DNA from: Syngnathus acus
Lineage: Eukaryota; Chordata; Actinopteri; Syngnathiformes; Syngnathidae
DNA: 64,000 nucleotides
Reading direction: 5' to 3'
Assembly: GCF_901709675.1 (NCBI RefSeq)
Contig: NC_051108.1
Location: forward strand, 3,038,001-3,102,000
Part shown: positions 50,391-61,189 of the stretch, in pieces
Layout: each line of letters begins with the position of its first letter
Numbering within the stretch: position 1 is the first letter of the stretch
Notes under the pieces: model-generated
The model's database searches: none
Told to the model about the DNA's origin: nothing
Seen by the model: only the letters and a program-made list of their open reading frames with translations
Position numbers and translations under genes: made by a program

Positions 50391-52234
50391 ATAATAATAA
50401 TAATGAGGGACTTCTATATTTGTGAGGGATAATAAACAGGGTTTGGGTTGCGGGACAAACTGTGAATAATCTGCTCAGGTTTTACCTTTTTTTTTGGTCA
50501 AAATTGTACTATAGATAAGGAGCTTACATTATGGATTAGTTTCAGCTCAGTAAATGTGTAAATAAATAAATAACGAAATGCCCCTCAGCAGGTCACGAGG
50601 CCACAGCAGCTGTGGGCGACACCCTGCCCTCCATCAATGAAGAAAAGCTTCCACTCATCCTGTGTGTTAACCTCTCATACTGTATTTAACATAGTTGTGT
50701 CCCGTAGCAGCAGAGGCAAACAAGGTCACTCCTATTTACTCGAAAGGGTCACAACACAATGGGGCCATGCTTTTGCTGCGTGGTCGTCAGCAATCACATT
50801 TACATGGTGAATATGATCACGAGCCTTCACTCTGATCACAAACAAACCTCGCCACACCCTCGTCGCTAATCTCTACCCCCTTGGCCTTTGCGGGTTTCTG
50901 GAGACAATTCAAATCCCACGAGGTCACGACCTGCAGGTTGGCTGGTCAAGAGTGTGCATTGATTAGTCGTGTCTGGAGCTGCAGAGAGAAAATAAAAAAA
51001 CTCAGGCATGTGATGCAGGGAACTGTAATTATAGCACTCAAGAGGCTGATCAGTTCACCACCCCTCCCCCCATGTCTTTACAGGGATTGTGGCCTGTTTA
51101 TCCACCATGCCCTCCTTTGGCCCCCTACCATGCACTAACTGGAAAACACAGAGAGGACCTATGCCTTGACCATGATGTGTGATGGATGAAAGGATGGATG
51201 GTTCAGTAACTAGCTAGCTAGATACTATACAGGTATATTGCATGCAGTGTACACTTTCTCCCCTCAGAAACGCATTTCAGCATCATAAGTGCTTCATTTT
51301 GCTCTGCAGGAGATTTTACAGGCAGAGCATGAAAGTCATCAGCAACCTTGGCACTAATATTGGACTAACAGTCTGTCGAGCGTGGCCATCGCATGCAGCG
51401 TTTGTTCTTGGCACTGGTTACTGTGGTGTGCTGCTAACCAATGACTCATAAACAGCATCATGGTCATCGGACTCAATTAAAGCTGTGAAAAGAAAATCTC
51501 ATTTGTATTTGTTTTCATGCTAATTGCATGCTGTCGTTTCATGTCATTATATAAGAATTGTGTAGTTTAATGTAAATGCATGACCAATACGTTAGATCTT
51601 TTGCAGTATGGTCCAAAAGTAGCGTTTTTGTTTGGAAATAACAGGGTGGGTCAGTCACCGCCTACATACCAAGAAAACTACTGTACTCACGCTTACTGCC
51701 TAAATGTTTTTTTGTTCCACTTTCTTTTCCAACACTGTTAAAAATAGTACAAATCATTCATGATTTATAACTGAAATATTTGTTTTAATTATATAGCAGA
51801 AGCGTAAATGCGGATCAACAGAATTCTTCTGATTTGCGTGGCAGGAGTTCAAGCTAGTGGGAGGTCAGACTGACACAAATTATATATTTTTTCCTCTCAA
51901 CGATTTAAAACATGTTCCAGGTTTCTCAATAAAAGCTCACTGACATTCTCTGGTGATAATACACCAAGAATAAATAACTTACAGCGCAGTAATAATATAA
52001 TAATTGCTTCTCTCTATTGTACATTAAAATAAAAAAGCTAAAAACAAGAGAAAACAGCACCACCAAGTGGTTAATTGTTGTACCTGCACATTTATAGTGG
52101 AATATTTATTTGAATTAAGATACACAAACCCATTTATGTGAGACAGATCTGCTAAACAATAGTGCCCAAATGAGTTTTTGTTACCCCAGCTATGCTGAGC
52201 TCTGTTGCAGGCCTCGCCCTGTGCAAGAAACATG

Positions 52235-52247
52235 CACTAGATGGCAC
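52235..52247 (+). promoter_or_regulatory. CTCF-like motif
   Basis: CACTAGATGGCAC matches the 3' part of the CTCF core. It lies between max and slc10a1. Sequence match only. Confidence 0.25.
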
Positions 52248-53058
52248 CTGTGCACGACCATAAAGTGCACCAGTGAGAGTGAGAAGCATAAAAGTCAGTG
52301 TCGATGGAAGAAGATTAGTCTTGGGGAGCGGAGGAGAAGAGGTGCACATGCTTTGAGAGGTAAACAACACAAGCGTGTAAGAATCTGTCTGTGTGTTTTT
52401 TTCAGAGAGGTCCACATGGGACTTTTCGATCACTTTACACAGAGTGACCTCTTGGAGAAGGTGTGTAATTGTCACCTTCACAATAATTCACATGTGATGG
52501 AGAGAAACACTTGAGGATTTTCTTACCGTCAAAAGTGTTTCTTCTCTTTTTAAAGGTGATAGACAGTGCAGGAGTTTGCCTGCAGGGAGGATGTGATTGT
52601 CAGTGAAGATTTTTGTTTTTTCTCTGTTATTAAGTGCAAAGATCCAAAAACAATATGTTTGGCTTTCATGAAAGAAGAAACACTGACAATTATTCAATAT
52701 GTTGGTTACTCAAAATGTCGATTTGAATTTATATGCACTTTATTTGTAAGTAAATCATCATTCTACTTAGCAAAATATTTTCAAAGTAATGAACTGCGCA
52801 CAATGAATATTAGGATAAAGGTCCGCCGCGTGTGTACTATGAACTGATGGCCACTGATTACTACTCTCAAGCAAAGCACCTCTTATCAATAAAACTGTGA
52901 CCTTTCTGCCTGTTGCAGAAAAGCATTTCTTAACTTTAAAAAAGTACTCTGTGAGATTGTTCTAAGATTTTAAACAATAATGTCTGTTTCTTTGTATCGT
53001 CTGTCTTAGTTCATTGCGCACAAATCACATCGCGGGCTGGTTGTGGGATTCCGATCCA

Positions 53059-55053
53059 ATGCAAACTACCATGGACGCCTTCAACATGACATCCATAAAC
53101 AGCACTGTCCTTTTTAAGCCCTTTTTGTCGCCCGTGGTGGACAAAACTATTAACGTGCTCATGGTGATTGTCTTATTCATCACCATGATCTCACTGGGAT
53201 GCACCATGGAGGTGTCCAAGATCAAGGTGACTCCAGCAGCTCTTTCACTTGATTCTGACAATTGACTATTAATCACATTCTCATCCCAGGGTCACATCGT
53301 GAAACCTAAAGGGGTTGTAATTGCAGTCCTGGCCCAGTATTGCGTCATGCCACTTACAGCATTTTGCTTAGCCAAGGTTGGTTTGATGGTCACATAATAC
53401 CTAAACGCTAATGATGAGATAATAATTAACTCAGACAAAGGAGATGTTTACCATGATTGCTGCTTCCAGGGCTTCCACCTAGCTAACATGGCGGCTGTGG
53501 TGGTCTTGATTTGTGGGTGCTGCCCAGGAGGAACCCTTTCCAACATCTTGGCGTTGGCTATAAATGGAGATATGAACCTAAGGTATACAGCACACACATG
53601 CATAGTTGATTATTGTATTTCACTAAACAGTTCAACAACCTTAATGATGCACATTAGAGTTGACTGACCCGCATGGTCATAAAACGCTGATACTGTAATA
53701 TTTATCACAACGTGGGAAAGCAAAGCCTTGTCGGCCATTCACCCCGATGGGGTCCTCCTTTATCAAGAAAAAAGGTGTGTCCTGTGTTCTTCAGTGCATT
53801 CCTGCTGTTGTGGATCTTGTCCACAACTGGGAATTATTGTGTGAAGGTGATAAATTAAAGAGGAGATGTTATATGCGCTCCCACAAGTTTTTTTTTTTTT
53901 TTTACAGTGTATTTTGAAGGTTTGAAGTTACATGTTCCTCTCCACAGCATTGTGATGACGTCCTGTTCCACCTTGCTGGCTCTGGGCATGATGCCGCTCC
54001 TACTCTACCTTTACTGTCAGGGGTTTGGCGACCTGCAGAACGCCATTCCCTACGTTGACATCACCGTGTCGCTGGCCATGATCCTCGTGCCCTGTGGCAT
54101 TGGTATCTTCATCAACCACTATAGGCCGCAATACTCCAAGATCATCACCAAGGTCTGTTGTATCACAAAGACTAGATAGTACAAAAATATGTACGACTCA
54201 ATCAACAGCAAAAATTATATCTACTCTCAGATAGGTCTGACCATCATGTCCATCTCCTCCGTGGCGATTGCCGTGGTGGCCACCGTAGCGATCCGCAGCG
54301 CCATCCTAGTGGTGATGTCTCCTCCCCTTTTGGCCACTGGCGCCGTCATGCCATTCATCGGGTTCACCTTCGGCTACGTCATTTCGTCCATCTTCAGACT
54401 CAGCCAAGCGTGAGTGAGATAAAAAAAAGCTTGTTCCTGAATTGGGGCATTAGGTGGAGGAAATTATGAACGGTTCCAATTTAATAACTTGAACAGGGGT
54501 GTGTAGACTTTTTATATTCACCTCAGTTACAAATATATATTCGCCACCATTTTCTGCTGAGCACCACCCTTAAGTGCTCATGACTTATGAATGTATTCTC
54601 CTGAACGACTGCCTAGGGAGAGGAGGACTGTCGCCATGGAAACAGGCTGCCAGAACATTCAGCTATGCGCAACCATTCTGAAGCTGGCCTTTCCACCGGA
54701 AGTGATTGGCCCGCTCTTCCTCTTCCCGATGGTGTACATATCCTTCCAGTTGTTGGAGGCCATTGCGCTTATCATCATCTACAGATGCCACCAGAGGCTC
54801 AAGAAAAAAGGCAAAGGTAAGGAACAGCCATTTGGGTTTTTTTTCCTTATAGGAAATTAGAGACATTTGCGTTGGCTTCATACAGTACAATGGAGGCTAT
54901 CAGCATGTTAAATAAAACTAAATTGCAACTTAATAGGGCAGAAATTAGTAGAAAAATTCATAATTGGGTCTGTGCACTGTTTGACCAACAGATGCATATC
55001 AGCCTGCCATGACTGATGCCGGACTGAAAGCATTTTCAGAAGGGACGGTATGA
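53059..55053 (+). CDS. slc10a1: Sodium/bile acid cotransporter (NTCP), complete, 7 exons, 337 aa
   Basis: Join: 53059-53226, 53290-53376, 53470-53582, 53948-54152, 54231-54409, 54617-54816, 54992-55053. The sum is 1014 bp; human NTCP has 349 aa. I chose the first in-frame ATG ([11 protein letters not shown]); the ATG at 53071 is an alternative. The extracellular N-terminus carries two N-glycosylation sequons (NMT, NST). Multiple hydrophobic segments follow. Residues known to bind sodium in human NTCP are kept: Gln of AQYCVMP (human Q68), Ser-Asn of TLSN (S105, N106), Thr of IVMTSCS (T123), and Glu and Gln of METGCQN (E257, Q261). The family imports conjugated bile salts with two Na+ at the basolateral hepatocyte membrane. 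The nearby crossover motif reads CCPGGT instead of human CSPGGN. The gene is convergent with srsf5. Confidence 0.95.
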
Positions 55054-55124
55054 CAGCCGGGCCAGATTTCCCTTATGTTGGACTTGAAACATTCATGTTC
55101 GGACTTCCGTGTTGACTGCTTTGC

Positions 55125-55130
55125 AATAAA
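55125..55130 (+). terminator. slc10a1: slc10a1 polyadenylation signal
   Basis: AATAAA 71 bp after the slc10a1 stop codon, followed by a T-rich stretch; no other canonical signal lies before the convergent gene. Confidence 0.75.
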
Positions 55131-55340
55131 TTTTCACCATTACTACTTACAGTTGCCGTTCAGTGATGATGTTGGAAGTGTGAAAGGTTGTCTGCATCTA
55201 AGCTTCACCTCCCAGCGACACTGAACAGGATAATGGTACACTGTAGTGGCTGGATATTCACAATGACAAAGGGAGAGTGTGTAACACTGTTAAAACTGCT
55301 TTAATAAGTACGGCATTTCCCCACATACATTTTCCCTATT

Positions 55341-55346
55341 TTTATT
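55341..55346 (-). terminator. srsf5: Candidate srsf5 polyadenylation signal
   Basis: AATAAA on the minus strand (TTTATT on plus) about 280 bp downstream of the srsf5 stop codon. Confidence 0.5.
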
Positions 55347-55621
55347 GAAAACAAGACCCTCATATACAAAAGGCATCATGAATTCAAGCATCCAAAAACC
55401 AATAGTGACTCACCAGAGAGGGCAGGAGAACAGGGTGACTCAAGAGGAAGAACATAAATGGCAAGAGACCTTGTTTACTTATCAAAAACAACTAACAATC
55501 ACTTTGAAGAAAGAAAAAAAAAAAAAAAAGCATACCTTTCTACCCAAGCTTGATATTTTCTTAAACAGTGTTGAGCTTTAACAAACCTTGAACGGAGTCT
55601 CCCAAGACAATAGGGGGTGAG

Positions 55622-58600
55622 TTAAGGCTGGCTTTCGGTGGAAGGGGAAAGAGAGTGTGAACGAGAGCCATGGCCTTTATCATGAGAAGGAGAAGGAGGA
55701 AGAGGGTTAGCAGAGAGGGAATGTTTGTTTGGATCGATTGACTTGGAGTTAGTGGGGGATGCATTGCTGGTTGGGGAGCCGCTACGGGAGCGACTGCTGC
55801 GTTTGGCCGGGCTGCCGGAGCGCCTGGGGCTGCCGGAGCGCCTGGGACTGCCGGAGCGCCTGGGACTGCCGGAGCGCCTGGGACTGCCGGAGCGCCTGGG
55901 ACTGCCGGAGCGCCTGGGACTGCCGGAGCGCCCGGGACTGCCGGAGCGCCTCGGACTGCCGGAGCGCCTCGGACTGCCGGAGCGCCTCGGACTGCCGGAG
56001 CGCCCGGGACTGCCGGAGCGCCTGGGACTACCGGAGCGCCTGGGACTGCCAGACCGCCTGGGACTGCCTGATGAAGAGCGACCACGGGACCGGGATCGTG
56101 AGTGGGAGCGAGATGAACTCCTGGAGCGGGAACGGCTTTTGGACCTTTAGAAGGCAACAACAGTGAAGAATAACTTTCGTAAGAAGGTAGTCATTTAAGA
56201 TTGACACGCACGTAATCGAGATAGCAGGCAGGTACATTAAAATAAAAGAGAGAACAATAAATGTAAATTCTCAAGGAAAGGTCACCTCTTCTGGGCTGCC
56301 TCAATGAGCTTTATTTTTCTCCCATTGAACTCCTTTCCAGACAGCTTCTCAAGAGCATTTTTCAGGTCGCTGTAAGAGGCAAACTCAACCACCCTGGAAA
56401 GATAAAGACAAGACGTTTCCTGGGTCAGTTCACAGTCATACACTTTAAACACGAGAAAATGACTGCAACGCACCCTTCGTTGAGTTTCGGTCGATGTGCA
56501 TCTGCAAAAGTGACCTCTCCTGCTTGCCTCATGAAATCTTTCAGGTCCTACACAAGCAAACGGCGGTTAATGCTGGAAGAGACTCAGGACAGTCGGTCAA
56601 TCGAATTGTCAAAAGAAGAGATGGATTATAACTACCGAGGCTACACGAGGGGGCCAGGAACCTCAAACCTCTCAATCGGCCGTGTCTTCAACACGACCGC
56701 GTTTAGGACCCAAACACAACCATGTAAAATTTAGGCTCAGCCAATTCGCTGCAGTTTTGAGATTCTTGGGCCGCACTCGAATTCAAACTACAAAGAGATG
56801 AACACCATCTGCATGAATTAAAATGCAGTGGCGCCACTTGGGCAGAATTTGGCGCAACGAGCCCCGTTTATTTTGAGGGCTCGACACCGGGACCCGCCCC
56901 TGCCTCGGCACCCCGCGTCAGCAAAGAGAGTGAACAGGGTGGAAGAGAGGAAACTACTACCTGAGAGCGAACCCCTTTGGGGTAACAGCAGATTATATCC
57001 ACAGGCACCGGGGAGGCATTTGCACGCGCGCTCTCTCTCTCTCGCGATGTGTGGGACCACCAGAGTGGGGAGGGGAGGTGGGGATATCGATCGATTGATC
57101 GATCGACTGAAGCCCCCTCAATTTAACGAACCATCGATCAACTCGGCCTTCGACTCGCGCTCTCTCCTCTGCTTTCTCTCTGTCAACTCTCTGTTTTCTC
57201 TCCCACTGCCTGGCGCCCCCTGCCTTGGACAGTGGGCGTTGAAAGTGAGTGAAGGGGCCACCAGCGCTTCCCCTCGAGTGAGGAGCGAGCAGGCTTCAAC
57301 TAGTAGGAGTAGGACAGACTGGCTGACAGCACAGGCTCAACCCAGACAGAAGGACCCAGAAGGGGTTAACTCCACCATAAGCGAGTTCTTCCACATGACA
57401 CAACAGTCAGGCTGGCAAATAAAGGGGTGAAGAATTGGTTAAAATTGGAACAAAGGAACAGATTACTTGTGCTTTGTTTTTTGCTGTGTCTTAATTTTTA
57501 TTATATAAGAAAAATAGAATATAAAAACGTGATGCAATCGTATTAGCATAATTTAGGCAAAACTACAATATTTTGACTAGAAATTCTACATTTACAGGAA
57601 TTATTAAAGAGGCCTAAAGATGTTCTCACAGCATTTTTCGGTGTACAAGATACTCGCTTCGAATGAATTAAAAAAAAAGAAAAAAAAAGAAAAAGAAATA
57701 AAGTGGCAATACTGACCTGCCAGCTGACACGGGAGGACAAGTTCTCCACAATCAGACGATTCTCAGTACGCATCGGAGGCGGGTTGCGACTGAAACAATG
57801 AGACGTCATGAAAATGGCCATACAACGTTCCTAGATTTATGAAGAAGTAAGAATATGTGATACCTCCGATTGTTCTGTTCGCCTCGATCATAACGATCTG
57901 GGAAGCGGCCTCCGCCACCGCCGCCGCCACCGCCTCCTCTACCTCCTCTGCCGGGGTGTTGACGTCCACGAGCAATCTCGATGGTCACTCTGATATCACA
58001 GACAATAAAAAAAATTGAGCTTTACAGCATATTGAACGTGTCAAACGTCAAGGGTCCCATCCTGCCTGGGGTTAAAATGTTGGGTTAAACAATTGTTTCC
58101 AGATAGGTTATATTAAATCAACCAAACCAAAACCACAGATAGGCCATATATAGCCCATGAGCCGAGATTTCCAAACCTTGCATTAAATTGGCCACAGCAA
58201 ATAAACTACTCACCTTTCATTACACAGTTCTTTGCCATCAAGATCATACACCGCATCTTCAGCATCTCTGGGATCCTCAAATTCCTGCATTAAATAAAGT
58301 ACAGAACAAGAATTATTCTATACAGGTCTGGTCTGATATAATTCCTTTTTTTTTGTACCTTCGTACATTTTAGAACCCCCCCCCCTAAAAATAACGTTTA
58401 TTTAAGTAGTTGTACTTCTACTTGACCACCGTTATTTATTTTATTCAAATAATTCCAATCTCAGTACACTTCGAGTGTGAGCATTGACGTATCCACTAAT
58501 AAGCAATTAAATGTAGTTTTTAAAATAAAGCATCCTTTGAATAAATCTTATATCTTACTCACCACAAAGCCAAAACCTCTTTTGAGATCGATGTCTCGGA

Positions 58601-58688
58601 TGCGTCCGTACCCTTTGAAGAATCTCTCCACATCTTTCTCCCTGGCTGAGGGGTTTAGTCGGCCGATGAATATGCGAGATCCACTCAT
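55622..58688 (-). CDS. srsf5: Serine/arginine-rich splicing factor 5, complete, 7 coding exons, 366 aa
   Basis: Join on the minus strand: 58688-58563, 58284-58214, 57989-57864, 57789-57717, 56547-56474, 56393-56286, 56144-55622. The sum is 1101 bp with all phases consistent. RRM1 (about 4-72) contains RIFIGRLNP and [11 protein letters not shown] Gly/Arg-rich linker follows. The second, pseudo-RRM (about 110-190) has the SR signature SWQDLKD at 130-136. The RS region (about 193-366) starts [22 protein letters not shown]5 binds exonic enhancers in the nucleus and promotes exon inclusion. Human SRSF5 has 272 aa; the extra length is in the RS region, where a tandem 18-bp repeat encodes RRSGSP. 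The SRSF4/6 paralogues are alternatives, but the N-terminus and the position next to slc10a1 favour srsf5. The intron between SWQ and DLKD (1169 bp) is far longer than the others (74-278 bp). Confidence 0.95.
55812..56066. repeat. 18-bp coding minisatellite in the srsf5 RS domain, 14 units
   Basis: Fourteen tandem units of CTGCCGGAGCGCCTGGGA type (the last one degenerate) fill 255 bp. Read in the srsf5 frame each unit encodes RRSGSP or GRSGSP. Because the unit is six codons long, gain or loss of copies keeps the frame. The GC content is well above that of the flanks. Confidence 0.95.
56548..57716 (-). other. Long intron 4 of srsf5
   Basis: This 1169-bp intron splits the pseudo-RRM codons SWQ and DLKD. 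It contains a palindrome-like stretch of GATCGATCG units (about 57085-57107). SR-protein genes commonly regulate themselves through intron retention or poison exons, and this is the only srsf5 intron large enough to hold one. I could not pick out a poison exon with confidence. Confidence 0.5.
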
Positions 58689-58947
58689 CTTGAAAGCTGC
58701 GGCTCTAAATGTGAACAAACAAACATAATTCGCAAAGATATAATAGTAATACAAGTTAATGTTCTGGCGCTGTTCTCAGTTCTCGTCATTCCGCACGCAA
58801 GCTAGCGCGGCCTAGCTAGCATCGAAAAATAAACCAAGAATACAGAGATAGCTAGTCACGTATGTGATGAGCTGTGCGTGTCGTTTTAACCATTAACCAC
58901 GAATCCTCGAGTTTAATAATGATAATAGTAATATTAATCATAAATAC

Positions 58948-59030
58948 CTTGAGCGTTTGAGGGGATGTTCGGATCGTCAAGAGAGCAGTCAAAGACTAAA
59001 CAAAATGGAACCCGTGCATGCGCCTTTCTT
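58948..59030 (-). other. srsf5: Probable non-coding first exon of srsf5
   Basis: On the minus strand a donor (CGCTCAAG then GTATTTA) ends at 58948, and the ATG exon has an acceptor (CATTTAG) before 58704. The two give a small 5' UTR intron upstream of the start codon. The 5' limit is approximate. Confidence 0.5.
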
Positions 59031-59060
59031 TTCCGCCCATGTGACACCGAATGCGGAGGC

Positions 59061-59090
59061 CGGAAAAGGCCGGAAAAGGCCGGAAAAAGC
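59061..59090 (-). promoter_or_regulatory. Triple CCGGAA repeat at the srsf5 promoter
   Basis: Three tandem 10-bp units (CGGAAAAGGC, CGGAAAAGGC, CGGAAAAAGC) lie just upstream of the presumed srsf5 first exon. Each forms a CCGGAA ETS-type core when joined to the preceding GGC. They may bind ETS factors such as GABPA; this is inferred from the core motif alone. Confidence 0.4.
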
Positions 59091-59358
59091 CGAAGTCCGG
59101 AGATCGGCAATGTTTTTTTTTTTTTTAATCGTAGTTATTTCACATTCGTACCACCAGGGGTCCTTCCCATACAATCCATGATTAAGACAGGAAACTGCAT
59201 TGTACAAGTATTTTAGCACAATAGTTTGACCCATTGATAATTTCTATTTATTATTTTGACACTACATGGCCAATATAACTAAGTGACAGTTAATCAACAT
59301 TCTAGCTGGCTTACATAAACTTGAATAAAGGACACATCATTCACATTCAAAAGAAAGC

Positions 59359-59364
59359 TTTATT
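59359..59364 (-). terminator. susd6: Candidate susd6 polyadenylation signal
   Basis: AATAAA on the minus strand (TTTATT on plus), about 1.8 kb downstream of the susd6 stop and about 270 bp above the srsf5 promoter repeats. Its assignment depends on susd6 having a long 3' UTR, as its human counterpart does. Confidence 0.45.
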
Positions 59365-61189
59365 TAGAAAGTTATATACACACTGTAAAATTAAATTAAA
59401 CTTTATACAAATATTAAATTAATATTCTCACACCCACTGCCATGTACAGGGGAAGATCAGAAGCTGAAAGCATTCAAACCAAGAATGAAAGTGTACTGTA
59501 AGAGACACTGTACAACAGTGCCTCTCAACACAATGTAAATTGCTTTTGTTTTTTTGTTTTTTCAACTTTAACCCCATAATTGTTTACGCCAGGTAGCGAA
59601 GAGAAGCAATTACGAAACACAGAGGCGCATAAAAATCATCAGTGTCATCATCACAGTAGCTGGAAAACAAGGGAAGGACCAAAAAGGATGGACGTTAATT
59701 TTTGACGACAAAATAAACAGTGATGAATAAAGACAATTGTATGCATAGAATAGAAAAAAATCAAAGTAAGGCCTTTGGGAAAACAGAAAATGTTGCAATA
59801 GTGAAAAAGCAATCGCCAAAGTGGATGCTTAAGATGATACATGGGGGGGGGGAAAAAAGTACAGGTCTAAGGCAACATTCTGTTAGCAATAATAATGAAA
59901 AGCCAAGAAAGTTCAGATAACTCACATCGGGTTTGATATTTTTTTGGGAGGGGTGTGGGGGTCATGCTGTGTTCATGATGGACAGCTCAACCACAAAAAA
60001 CATCTAATGACATTAAGATTTTTAAATATGCTCTTGACTTTAGGATTTTATGCGCTGGGGCCAGGGTATACAAAAGATAATTATTCCACTTTTTATTTCA
60101 CTGCAACCAGCTGCAGTTATGTCAGTAATGCACAAATGTGGTATTTTCTTTTCAGTGTGATGGCGGGTGACAAGCCGGTCGGCATAAATATCGATTCATA
60201 ATACAATGGGGCTCATTGCTGTACTATTGGAGCGTTTTTGATGTTTTCATGAAACGTTGGTGAAGTATCACGAAATATTGCCTCTAATCTGAGGAGCGGG
60301 CGCTCAATAAATGGCTGGCGGATTTGATTGAAAGGAAATACACAGACGCACACAGTCAGACTCGTCAAAGCAGAACAAACCGAGCGGCACGTCAAACAAT
60401 AAATACGGAAGAAACATTTTGTCCGAGCGAGTTGTAAATTTAGATGTAATCGTGACCCAATTAGCTCTTAGATAAACCAGGATCTCCGCGCTTCTCGGAA
60501 CCAAGACAACAATCAATCCTACTTATGCCTCAGAAGAGGAAAGAAAGCTCTTCCAGGTTTCTCGAAGCAGGTGCTTTCAACTCATCCATATGCTGGATGT
60601 TGCCTGGATACAGAGACGGCTAGCGAGAGAGATACATACAGAAGAGGCTTCATGCTTAATTCAGAGTTGGGCCACAGCGGCAGTGACAGCCGTCACTAAA
60701 AACAACATGCAGCATTCACAAAGAGGGCCGCAACACCCCAACCGCAACTCTTCAAGTACGTACAGCGGGAAGACAATTCGGAATACTATAGGGCCAGGAG
60801 CTTCACGTTTCCTGTTTTGAATCCATTGATCGCTATATCAGACGGAGAGCCTCTGTCAACTATAATATAGAGGAGGAGGGTGTAGCCCATAGCCTTGACT
60901 AAGTATTTGAATTGTATACAAAGGCTGGAAAGGATTTTTCTTTTTTGCTAATGAGGTGGCGCCGCTTTGTCTCGAGTTGGCTCCTCTGGCGTTCCATCAC
61001 TGCTTGTGGTGCAGGATGTACTGGTTGATGGCTTTGTTGTGCATTGGTAGCAGAAGCGGTTGCACGGGGTTAGTCCTGTCTCTGCTGACGTGAGGGGTGT
61101 TTGAGGACGTGGGGGTTGACAGACACACTCGGTCCTGGTCAGCAGAGAGAGAGAGAGACGGGAGATCGCTGCTAGCACGCTGGCAGGAT
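59365..61189 (-). other. susd6: Presumed susd6 3' UTR, no other gene seen
   Basis: The interval lies between the susd6 stop and the candidate poly(A) signal and contains no spliced exon of another gene. It holds short homopolymer runs only. Confidence 0.5.

Larger units (their letters stand above)
49994..53058. other. Intergenic region between max and slc10a1, no gene seen
   Basis: No coding exon was recognised. A possible 5' UTR acceptor for slc10a1 (CTGTCTTAG before about 53010) lies at the right end. The remaining content is AT-rich sequence, a decayed SINE (50265-50390) and a CTCF-like match at 52235. Confidence 0.5.

Noticed and set aside
55561-56160. A 199-codon minus-strand open frame with [13 protein letters not shown] repeats, resembling collagen or elastin
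   Set aside because: It is another reading frame of the srsf5 18-bp minisatellite. The srsf5 frame gives RS repeats, has correct splice phase from exon 6 and ends at a proper stop.
55725-56166. Plus-strand frames of 135-141 codons with RLGLPE or DCRSAW repeats
   Set aside because: Antisense shadows of the same minisatellite, without splice sites or homology.
56828-57430. A 200-codon plus-strand frame inside the srsf5 intron
   Set aside because: No recognisable domain, no supporting splice or promoter context, and it is antisense to srsf5.
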